Source of the DNA: Fulvia fulva
Taxonomy: Eukaryota; Ascomycota; Dothideomycetes; Mycosphaerellales; Mycosphaerellaceae
Direction: 5' to 3'
Length of the DNA: 64,000 bases
NCBI RefSeq assembly: GCF_020509005.1
Contig: NC_063018.1
Location: 2,046,001 to 2,110,000, forward strand
Under the pieces are notes generated by a model, which ran no database searches, was not told the DNA's origin, and saw only the letters and a list, made by a program, of their open reading frames with translations. Positions 21,956-30,684 of the stretch are shown in pieces. The position numbers were made by a program, and so were the translations under genes. Position 1 is the stretch's first letter. Every line of letters begins with the position of its first letter.

Positions 21956-23087
21956 CTAATCTGCATACTTCCCCTGGGGATTTTTCTGTACTGGCGGTAA
22001 CCCATCCCAACCATTTCGGCCGTGATCATCCATCTTCACATATTCAAACTCAGCCGGGTCCTTCGCTTTCCACCGCCCGATGTTCTCTAGCAACGTCTTG
22101 GCATGGGCTGGAATGGGCATCTCCTTCTGATGAGGCGGCTTCGTAGCATTCATCATTAGATCCAACTGATCTTTTGTCATCTGGTGCTCGTCCCTGTACT
22201 TCACGACATCTTCCCATCTGCGGCATTGGCGGTTGATGGTGAAGTATGGGAACGGCATTCTCTGGTGCTCGGACCAGACCAGTGGCGAGAGATCCAGCGG
22301 GGCCAGGCACATCAATTCTTGGCGGACCATGTCTAGGCAATGGTAGAAGTGCGACCAGTAGAGTGGGTTGATGGGCCGTGAATACCTATCGCGGTCATCA
22401 ACTCGAAGCCACCACAAGCCTTCCTTACTGCTGACTTACCAATAGTAGTCCAAGAAGGCACCTTGTCGCAGCATGTCAACACAGTGGACAAGATGAAAGA
22501 CGTTGATCTCGGCCATGTAAGTGTTGCCAGTAGGGTCTCCAATCCACTGAGCGCCCACTTCAGGATCCATACCCATCTTCACCCAGTCCTCCTTCGACAC
22601 AAAGATTCGATTTGCGTGGCCTCCCACAAGCTCTTCCCACCGAGCGTCTGTCTCGGGAGACGGATCCTGACGAAATGGCTGGCTTTCATTCCACCAGAGT
22701 TCGCCATCTACAACATGATGGTCGATGTGGAGATCGATATCATTGTGGACGGGTGCTGAGAGAACGAAACTTAGCATGTTCCTCCAGCTGGATCAGCTGC
22801 CACGACTTACAATACCAGCTTAACGAGGCGATTCGTTCTACGACCGGGAAGTCATCCAGTGTGGGTGCCGGTCGTCGTGCTAGATGCCAAGTCAAAGCAG
22901 ATGTCGCCAACAAGCTCAGAGCCCAAGCTGATATCCATAGCCACGGCCGAGATCGTCTAGATAGCGAGCGAATCGACTCTTGCGATGGCAGAAGCTCTTC
23001 TGCTTCGACTATCGAGCTCGAGGACGACGCATAGTGATCGTCTTTCTCTGCAATACTATCGTCGTAGGGCGAGTCACTGCGTGACAT
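21956..23087 (-). CDS. UstYa/DUF3328 family oxidase (candidate RiPP-cyclising enzyme)
   Basis: Three exons (23087-22811, 22755-22440, 22385-21956) with introns of 55 and 54 bp (both GTAAGT) give 340 residues. Residues about 49-69 (WLWISAWALSLLATSALTW) form one membrane span after a polar N-terminus, typical of UstYa proteins. The two hallmark motifs are present: HLVHC (180-184) and HFYHC (210-214), each followed by a DMxRQ helix, as is CRRWEDVV further on. In known clusters (ustiloxin, phomopsin, cyclochlorotine, asperipin) these proteins act in oxidative cyclisation or hydroxylation of peptides. A repeat-containing Kex2-type precursor lies 1.8 kb to the right. The left side of the gene abuts RIPped transposons within about 400 bp. 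The first ATG (23,087) is chosen; the longer open frame lacks an earlier ATG. Confidence 0.88.
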
Positions 23088-23266
23088 GTTGTGTGAGCGC
23101 AGTGAGATCAAAGGTGAGTAGCTGTGGCATTCAGAGCTCGGATGCGCCGTGTTGCCACTTTACCTGGGCGTATATCCCTGCTGACAGACGGTCCTGGACG
23201 GGGTCATGCTTACAAGGAGGACAAACCCACCCCACGAGTTATGCGCGATTCTTGAAATTCTCCTAA

Positions 23267-24932
23267 GTCCTCTAGCGGAAGGCGACGTAGATTTGAAGTG
23301 TCTACGGCTATAATATAGTGGAACAAGTCCAACAATCCTAGGGCAACATTAATCGCTCTTTAAGATGCGCTTATTTAATTATCGATACGATACACGGGTG
23401 ACAAGTTGTACTTAAAATAATATATTAAAAGGCCTCCGTTCTTATTAAAATAAGCGAAGGGTAGCACCGTAGCTCGAGGAAGTAGTTGTCCGCTATCGTC
23501 GCGGTACTACATACCGCTATCGTCGTAACGTATATATATATTGTTTCTTACGTACTCGGAGGGTATTTACCGCGCCGGGGCTAAGAAGCAAGCTAATTAA
23601 ATAATTATAAGTTCTTTTTTTAGCTAATTAGACGATAGCTTAAATTTATTAGCGATAGCCTTTATCCTAAGACCTACCTCTACTAAGTACGGATCTTCCC
23701 CTTCCCCTTTACTCCTTTACCTTCCCGTCCGTAGCGCTTCGAAGGTAACAGAGTCTAATTATTATTCTCGCTACGGGAGCTTTACGGACATGCTACGTTT
23801 ACTCCGGCTCGTAAGCTCGCCTCGTTCGCTTACGTATGCCCTCTAAGCTACACTTCACTTAACGATTAGAGCCCGGACTACTAAGCTTTGTTAGTGCTGA
23901 GAAATACGCGTACTAAGTTTGTCCTCTTTATAAACCTTAACACAACCCTGGACGGCAGCGGCCGCTTCGTATAGTTATTCCCTATATTGTCCTGTCTCGG
24001 CATACACCGGCTTCTCTCGATCATAGGAATGCCATGGATTGAAAGTTCGATATCGACAGGTCTTCCTCGTAGATACAGGCTATCCTTCTGTATCTTTTAA
24101 GTCACTAGACCACGTTGCTATTGGGTGCCTTAGCTATATACTCAGTGCTAACCCTGAAGAGCCTCGATCTCTAGATCCTTACAATTTTGACTTTCCTATG
24201 ACAGGGAATAAGGCGTTGTAGATTGCCGACATGAGCTGATGGACCCCAGCGAAACACCATCGTGTTCCAAACATATGCCTTATGCACCAACGGAGAGAAG
24301 CATCTCTACCACGTGGGAGCGCATGTTGGGTAGTCGCCCGCAAGCCCTATTCTACATCTGGAGAATGCTCTCAACCATGTTTTTCCCCTTCAGCCGCTAC
24401 CTTCTAAACAGACGCTACAGCCATCCACTGGCTGTGGACGGCAACATCTATGGCCGTGCGGCCCTTGGCTAAACCACCTTGGCCGAACAACACTAGCTGT
24501 AGGAACCATCGTGGCCTACCCCGAGTGTGCGAGCCTATTATCTCCGCGGTGTGATTTCTAGTACCTATCACGAGACGGAACAACGTCGGCCTCAATGCAG
24601 AGAGCCTGGCCTTACCTTGAACCCCAGCACGCTGCCTTTTTGATTATGAAAGACGAACTCCTTGAGCATGAAGGTAGACCACGTGGTTGGTATGAAAGCA
24701 GCATTGGACCAAATGAAGACACCGTCGAAACGCGAGCTCCTGGTAGCTTCATGTGATAGCACGAAAGCTTCGGCAATGCGAGGCCTAGGCTGAGCCCTTG
24801 CTCGCAGTGGTCCATGCGCTTGACGATAAAGATATATACGCCGATTTACTCGTATGGCGAGCGACAAGTTCCCCACCACCAGCCCTCTCCGAGTTACCAA
24901 AGCATCTACGTTCGACACAAGCTCCAGCGAAC
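23267..24932. other. Intergenic; RIP-like strip plus unassigned sequence
   Basis: About 23,280-23,960 is TA-rich and CA-poor, like the transposon block, so an old repeat probably lies here, but no motif was recognised. From 24,000 to 24,930 composition is normal and short open frames exist on both strands (such as 24,239-24,472 plus and 24,592-24,999 minus). None shows a domain, so I call no gene. A decayed gene cannot be excluded. Confidence 0.4.
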
Positions 24933-25372
24933 ATGCACGTCTCCAAGATCTTGGCATTTGCTCCAACCCTGGCGCTGGCAGCACCTTTGGGTAGGCCATA
25001 TGCTCGTTATATATCTACTGCTGTCATTCTGACAAAGTGTGCTGTGTAGCTGTCGAGAAAGCATCTGGTGTGAGACACGATGCAGCAGCCAAGCCAGATG
25101 ATGCCTATCAATGGGCATCTGACAGTGGTTACGCCTCGTTCACTAAGCGGGCGGCCGAGAAGAAAGAGATAGCTCGTGATGCTAAGGCAAAGCCAGATGA
25201 TGCCTATGACTGGGCATCTGACAGTGGTTACCCAGTCTTCACTAAACGTGCGGCCGAGAACAAGGCGGTAGCTCGTGATGCTAAGGCCAAACCTGATGAC
25301 GCCTACCAGTGGGCATCGGACAGCGGATACGCTTCTTTCACGAAGCGTGAGGCTGTGCAAGTCGAGGCTTAA
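24933..25372 (+). CDS. Secreted precursor with Kex2-type repeats (candidate dikaritin-like RiPP precursor)
   Basis: Two exons (24933-24990 and 25050-25372; intron 24991-25049 with GTAGGC, CTGAC branch and TAG acceptor) give 126 residues. The N-terminus is a signal peptide (MHVSKILAFAPTLALAAP). The rest is three near-identical 33-residue units, each with AKPDDAY, then WASDSGY, then FTKR. The Lys-Arg pairs are the expected cut sites of the Golgi protease Kex2. Units differ mainly at the residue before Trp (Gln or Asp) and the two residues before Phe (Ala-Ser or Pro-Val). This is the layout of UstA-type precursors of dikaritins, in which a Tyr-containing core is cyclised by UstYa enzymes. Such a gene (21,956-23,087) is nearby. 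No PGQ-type ending is present, so an alpha-pheromone precursor is less likely. The core and product are unknown. Confidence 0.75.
25088..25372 (+). repeat. 99-bp in-frame tandem repeats (about 2.9 units)
   Basis: Units begin at 25,088, 25,187 and 25,286, a constant 99-bp period (33 codons). The third is cut after the FTKR codons by a short tail and stop. The segment coding for PDDAY to FTKR is best conserved; the linker after Lys-Arg varies more. Confidence 0.9.
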
Positions 25373-25544
25373 ATTGGTATCAAGATGGAAGGAGGTGAAT
25401 TCACGGCCGGACCACGAACTTTTAACATTCCTTTAAATGAGAAGGGTCTGTATCCAAATTTACGCTTGATGCTGATGCTTACACCGTCTTCCCCCATTAT
25501 CTACCAACCTCCTCATCCCCGTCGCCTCCCCAGCCCCAACCGCA

Positions 25545-26525
25545 TCACCCAAAACCCCTCGCAGCCACCTCAACGACCCTCTCCCTCATCTTCAAATCCA
25601 GAGGAAGACCCGGCGTATTCAAAATCTCCTTCGCCAGCTCATCTAGCGAAGCTGCCTTCTCGTAGTCCTCGGTCTGACCAGTCTGCGGGGCAAGCTTCAT
25701 AGCCTCCTGCGAGGCCTGGCGCACGGCGAATGCGTGCTGGAGGAGATTACGGATTGTGGTCTCGGAGAGTTTTCCGTGGATTTGATGGTCGGTGAAGGCT
25801 TGGCTGTTGGTGTGTTCGAGGGATGTGAAGCTATGCGAGTTAGGCTGATGGGGTGCAACGGGGTGTGTTGGGAGAACTTACAAGGCTTCTTCGTCTTCGA
25901 GGGTGATGAGGGAGTTTGCGGCGAGGATTTTGCTGACGTCGCCGTTGAGCTGCTGGGCCGGTGTGACGGCGGGCACGCCTGGGCAGTCTTTACTGAGATG
26001 TCCGAGCGCACCACAGGAGTAGCAAGTTCGGCCCTCGGAGACGAAGGGTGTCGCTTGAGATCTGGGTGTCTGATCTGCGCCAGCCGTGCTCGCATGTGCT
26101 TCGACTGTGGCACTGCTTCCGCCGTCGGCTGACTCGTGTAGGAACTGACAAGCATCGCCATGATTACATCCGCCCTTCGTCTGCCAATATTTGCAGAGAA
26201 TTTGGCCGTGGATGTTGTACCTGTTCTTCATGGGACTTGTGTATGCACGGCTGAGAGTAGGTCTCCTGGTGGAGGAGTCACCTGAGTCCGCAGGGGGCTT
26301 GGTCGGGCTGTTGTGCTTCTGAGGGCTCTTCGTCTTTGGGCTGGAGCCTTTGGGCTTGTTTGCTGCTTTCTCGTGTTGACCCTGGGTCTTGGTGGAAGTG
26401 TCCTCGAGTTTCGTTGTGTGCGCCTTCTCTTTTTTCTTCGGCGAGTTGTTGCCCTGCCTCTTCCCTCTACCTTTGTTCGGCGATGAGGTGTCAGCAGCTT
26501 TCGACTGCTTGTTGGGGGTGGCCAT
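25545..26525 (-). CDS. CCCH- and CCHC-zinc-finger protein (309 aa)
   Basis: Two exons (26525-25882, 25830-25545) are separated by a 51-bp intron (GTAAGT, CTAAC branch). Residues 1-105 are basic, Lys/Ser/Pro-rich and probably disordered. A CCCH finger (CKYWQTKGGCNHGDACQFLH) follows, then a CCHC knuckle (CYSCGALGHLSKDC). Both types bind RNA or single-stranded nucleic acid, so a role in RNA handling is likely. The second exon adds a helical segment containing HGKLSETTIRNLLQHAFAV. No closer assignment is possible. The gene is convergent with the repeat precursor; the stop codons are about 170 bp apart. Confidence 0.8.
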
Positions 26526-26800
26526 CTTATGGATGTTGCAGATGGAGTCTGTTATGTTGTAGATTTGTGTAGCTAACTGATCATGTCAAGTGGCGAAGTC
26601 GAGGGTTGCTCGAGGACCTCGCTAAGAGCCGCGATCCTTGCAGATATGTGACTAGCGCCTTTTTGGCGTGCCTGTCAGCCCCAAGACGGCGGCGCACACG
26701 TTGATGATACCTAGGTAATGAGCGCTCGCAACACGGTGGATAGTGCAGCGAGATCGCCGGGTCCTGATCCATATCGATTTCGTTCTTCAAGCTGCAGGTT

Positions 26801-28006
26801 TTACGTATCACCAAAAACGAAGATTCCCTTCCCTTTCCGATACCCCTCCAAAGTCCCTTGTACAGCATCCACAAGCACATCCTGTTTCGTATCATGATTC
26901 CACGTAGTCTTCTGCGTCGGAATATCTTGGAACTTGCCCTGCCTCGTCAACTCCAAGATCTCATTGACACACGCCTCCTTCTGATCTGGGTACTTGTCAC
27001 TCCACCTGCTAACCCAAAAGCCATTAAAGCTGATGTTCTTGAAAATGAGCAGACCCATTGGCAAGTTGACTGGCTGCTTCGACATTGCACCGTATGTCAC
27101 CATAGGACTGTTCGCGGATAGGTGCTTCGCCATGTCGTTTACGAGGGCTCCGCCGACGCAGTTCAGTCCCAGTCTTATCGGCTCCCTCCCGCCATTTGTG
27201 AACTGCTTGACCTTATCCCTGAAGTCTTTACTCTTCAGCTCCTCCTCGGTGACGACTACATCCGCACCAAGACTCTTGAGATCGTTCACAAGTTCCTCAT
27301 GACCGCTCTCCCTCTTCCGCACAACATTAATGCTCTTGTATCCCCACAGCCGTCCCAGCTGTATTGCAGCCCTCCCCACACCAGAGTTGGCTCCATTCTG
27401 CATGAACCACTCTCCTTCGTTCAGCTGCACAATGTCCTTCAACATGCGATACGCCGTGCAAGGATTGACACTAACAGTCCCAACCTGCTCCGGCTTCAGT
27501 CCATCCCGGTTCTTGATGGGGAACAACTGATCTGCCGTTGTCTGCGCATGTGTCCTCCACGTTCCGAACCCTTGCTTCTTCAAAATGACCCAGTCACCGT
27601 TCTCGATGCCTTTCACATTGTTTCCCTTGCTGATCACTTCAGCGACACCTTCATTGCCCCCTACTGCTATGGGATCAGGTGGTGAGAGGGAGGTTGTCCA
27701 GGTGGGTTTGGTGGGGTAGACACCTTGGATCTGGTTGATGTCGGCTGGGTTGATGGGGGAGGCGAGGAACTTTAAGGTGAGGAGACCACCGGATGGTGGT
27801 GAGATGCTGTGGCCGTGAAGGCGGAGGACATCTTTGGGTTCGCCGAAGCCGCTCAGGACGAGAGCTTTTGCTTGTTCGTAGCCGAAGGCTGAGATGTGTC
27901 GGCGTTGGGGCGTGAAAGTGGTAGTGGTGGTGGGACGGAGGGAGCTGAGGATGGCCCGAGAGCGGGATGTGAATGCTCTTGACGGTGCCATTGTGATTGA
28001 TGACAT
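26801..28006 (-). CDS. etr1: Mitochondrial trans-2-enoyl-ACP/CoA reductase, NADPH (401 aa)
   Basis: Intronless. This is the last reductive step of mitochondrial fatty-acid synthesis, which supplies octanoate for lipoic acid. The first 35-40 residues are rich in Arg, Ser and Thr, as in a mitochondrial presequence. The medium-chain reductase fold begins at about 45 (ALVLSGFGEPKDVLRL). SPINPADINQIQGVYP contains the Tyr known as the catalytic residue in Etr1/MECR. QNGANSGVGRAAIQLGRLWG is the nucleotide-binding loop, and VVRKRES contributes Arg residues expected to bind the NADPH phosphate. Length fits the family. A second in-frame ATG lies five codons downstream of the chosen start (27,991). Confidence 0.93.
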   Translation of the reverse strand: MSSITMAPSRAFTSRSRAILSSLRPTTTTTFTPQRRHISAFGYEQAKALVLSGFGEPKDVLRLHGHSISPPSGGLLTLKFLASPINPADINQIQGVYPTKPTWTTSLSPPDPIAVGGNEGVAEVISKGNNVKGIENGDWVILKKQGFGTWRTHAQTTADQLFPIKNRDGLKPEQVGTVSVNPCTAYRMLKDIVQLNEGEWFMQNGANSGVGRAAIQLGRLWGYKSINVVRKRESGHEELVNDLKSLGADVVVTEEELKSKDFRDKVKQFTNGGREPIRLGLNCVGGALVNDMAKHLSANSPMVTYGAMSKQPVNLPMGLLIFKNISFNGFWVSRWSDKYPDQKEACVNEILELTRQGKFQDIPTQKTTWNHDTKQDVLVDAVQGTLEGYRKGKGIFVFGDT

Positions 28007-28427
28007 TCACTCAAGGAGAGTTCGCATGTGGAAGGAAGAGCTCGGGATGCAGATGGAAATAGCTCATGCATGGTGACGCTGCTTGCCGAGGGAGCGGAGA
28101 CAAGTCCGCTGGACGACACGTCTTGTTCCTTCGACGCGATGAGAAGTTGGACACGATCATAGGAACGTGATTGTCGTTCACACTACATTACATGAGAAGC
28201 GCCCCGACCTGGCGCTCCTCCGTGAGCCCCTCCACGCGACTACTGTAGTCGATGGGCCCTCCGTGCTACGTAAGATCTATGCTAACAGTCTGCTGTACCA
28301 AATAACAAAAACTCCTTCGCTAAAACATCGCTTCAAACGCAACAACAGATCCCATCACTATGCCATCCACTCCGCTTGACCACAGTCTCCTCCTCGACAT
28401 CACAATCCTCGTCCCTCAGTTCACCCA

Positions 28428-29861
28428 CTACGCCTCGGGACGTACCTCCCTCGGCCTTCTCCGCGGTAGCACAAACTGCATGCCTGCCAACTCGGGCGGA
28501 AAGTACGGCTCCGGGTCATCATCGACGTCGGCGCTCGGAGCATAGGGTAGCTCACTCCCGTGTGGCTCATACATAGCGCTGCTCACCGGCAGTGGCAATA
28601 CCTCCGCCGGTTCCGCCTCGTCGAGGTCGAGAAGGCTCACATCGCCGCCTATGTCGGAGTATAGACTGGGGCTGTCGCTGATGGATCTGTACAGCGCTAT
28701 GGTGTCCTCGATGTGATTCAGAAGGTCGCCGAATGGGTTGGCCGCGAAGCTCTGGGCGGGAGCACTCCAGCGGCTGAAGTCGTCCGATGCCAATCTGGAT
28801 GGTTGGTTGAAAGCGGTGATGCTCTCATTCCGACGGCTGAAGTCAATTGACGGCTCACTGGATGGCTGGCAGAAAGCTGTAATGCTCTCACTCCAACGGC
28901 TGAAGTCGTTCGATGCCGGTCTGGACGGCTGATTGAAAGCGGTGATGCTCTCACTCCAACGGCTGAAGTCAGTCGATGGCTCTCTGGGTGGCTGATTGAA
29001 AGCGGTGATGCTCTCGATACCATTGGAGACTGTGCGCTGCGACATGAACTCGTTGAAGTCGCTGGCCGCCGGGACGTATGGCTGCTGGAAGGCAGTGGTG
29101 TCCTCTGCAAGAGACGAACCGACATGGATGCCTTCAAATGCTTCGCTGTCCTCGGCTGAGCATATTTCCGCTTCCATGGAGTGGACGCTTGGAGCGCGTT
29201 GGATGTGGTCGGCATCCCATCGTCTTTCCGCGGCGACGCACAGATGGACAAGATCATCTAGAGACTCTTGGCGATAATTGCGAGCGCTATCGAATCTTCT
29301 GCGAGGGTGGTCTCGCTTCTGGTTGTTGCCGCCACGGCGTAATTCCCTGGTTGGGCGAAGTAGACTGGAAGGGCTTATCTCACCAAAGCTTGGCAGTGCT
29401 GGTATGCTGACTACTCCCGGCAGACCCACTCCAGAATCGTTACGTGCTGGATGCTGCATCACAAGTGGGCCAGGGTGCCCAACTGGAGCCATAGGTTCCG
29501 GGAAGTGCGGCTGCTGGCTGGCGGGTCCGGAGCTTGCCGCATCGGAGAATGGACTCTGCAGCTTGCGTCCGCTAAGAACCACGAAGGAGCGCTCGCAGGG
29601 TACCTCCTTCGACGATTTGGAGCGTCTACGCGCATCGAGGAGCTCGCGTCGCTTGGCCGTGAACATCGAGGCAAAGCCAAGTCCACAGCTGCGACGTGAG
29701 GCGCTGTCACTCTGCGAGCTGATGCTGGCAGCTGTCGACTGTGGTGGTGTCGGATCAGCTCGGGGAGTTGACAGCTGGGTAGTTTCTTGCAAGTGCTCCT
29801 CGGACTTCGAGGAGCGGTCTTGAGACATGGCAGTCGACTGCTGGCGGTGCAAGTCAGACAT
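28428..29861 (-). CDS. Hypothetical protein with 21-residue tandem repeats (477 aa)
   Basis: I do not recognise this protein. It is rich in Ser, Pro, Arg and Glu and likely disordered. Its centre has four tandem units of 21 residues beginning ESITAFNQP or ESITAFCQP and ending DFSR, at about 28,760-29,020, preceded by a more divergent relative (TTAFQQPYVPAASDF). There is no signal peptide or membrane span. The long open frame and coherent amino-acid repeats argue for a real gene. Function unknown. Confidence 0.6.
   Translation of the reverse strand: MSDLHRQQSTAMSQDRSSKSEEHLQETTQLSTPRADPTPPQSTAASISSQSDSASRRSCGLGFASMFTAKRRELLDARRRSKSSKEVPCERSFVVLSGRKLQSPFSDAASSGPASQQPHFPEPMAPVGHPGPLVMQHPARNDSGVGLPGVVSIPALPSFGEISPSSLLRPTRELRRGGNNQKRDHPRRRFDSARNYRQESLDDLVHLCVAAERRWDADHIQRAPSVHSMEAEICSAEDSEAFEGIHVGSSLAEDTTAFQQPYVPAASDFNEFMSQRTVSNGIESITAFNQPPREPSTDFSRWSESITAFNQPSRPASNDFSRWSESITAFCQPSSEPSIDFSRRNESITAFNQPSRLASDDFSRWSAPAQSFAANPFGDLLNHIEDTIALYRSISDSPSLYSDIGGDVSLLDLDEAEPAEVLPLPVSSAMYEPHGSELPYAPSADVDDDPEPYFPPELAGMQFVLPRRRPREVRPEA
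28760..29020 (-). repeat. 63-bp tandem repeats inside a coding region
   Basis: Four tandem units of 63 bp, each coding for a segment starting ESITAF. Units differ by scattered substitutions but not by frame, so the array expands or contracts in whole codons. Confidence 0.8.
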
Positions 29862-30684
29862 GCTTGTGATCTCTTGTTGAGGATCTTCGTCGTTGAGAGG
29901 GTCGCGGTGTGTGCCTCTCTTGGAATTTTCGAAATGTCGTTGACAACACGTGGTTGTACGACCTGGCCAAAGTATTGTTGATGTTGTTGTATGCAGTGGT
30001 ATTGCTTGAGTGCAAAAGGCTTGCTTGCTGATATTTTTTGAGCTTTTTGCAGATGGTGGTGTTGTGGTGAGAGAGCAATATGTGGAAAATAGAGAGGATT
30101 AAATTCGAAATCGAGAAAGGATGTACTTACCAGCTGTTGGTCCTCAGGGAGCCCAGCACGATGGACCAAAGGTCGGAAATAGCTATATCGTCAGGAACTG
30201 GTAAGAATTACGCTCTACTGATTCGCTATCTATAGTATACTCTGGCCTACGAAACATCTGGAGTTTTGGGGCCAGTCGAATGGTCAAACATATCCGACTT
30301 TCTTGAGGACATGCGTGGAATGTATGTCACAGAGACTGGCTATATTCACGCAGCGCTGTATGGATGCTGGGTTTGAGATACAAGGATCCAGTCACGAGGC
30401 CCGACTACGATAATATCTCAACCATGATTTCAGAAGCCCGCCTTTAACAGCAACGGGCGCTCTTGCACCTCGACAGCCGAATTTGAGCCACGCCAAGCCT
30501 CAAGGACGATATCCACGAGTTGTCCATCAGCTGGAATTGAGCGCCCTGTAAAAAATAGCTTTTTGGCATCGGGCCGAAGCATTCACACACTCGGCTTCAG
30601 AAAGCCCACAAGGCTCCGTTCTGTCAGCATGGCCTCGGGCCGCAGATCAAAGCTTCCACTGCGCTGGGACACCACACAGGAATT
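29862..30684. other. Intergenic region
   Basis: This lies between the divergently transcribed genes at 28,428-29,861 (minus) and 30,685-32,406 (plus), so it should contain both promoters. I see no coding motif. The open frames across it are short or antisense. Confidence 0.5.

Noticed and set aside
24592..24999. 135-residue minus-strand frame before the repeat precursor
   Set aside because: It overlaps the precursor's signal-peptide exon on the opposite strand and shows no recognisable domain.
24933..25372. Alpha-pheromone precursor reading of the Kex2-repeat protein
   Set aside because: Fungal alpha pheromones usually contain a PGQ-type turn in short 9-15-residue units; here units are 33 residues and lack it. 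Kept only as a weak alternative.
25697..26161. 154-residue minus-strand frame overlapping the zinc-finger gene
   Set aside because: It is another frame of the same exons; the spliced CCCH/CCHC frame explains the sequence better.
27122..27685. 187-residue plus-strand frame inside etr1
   Set aside because: Antisense to a complete, well-conserved reductase.
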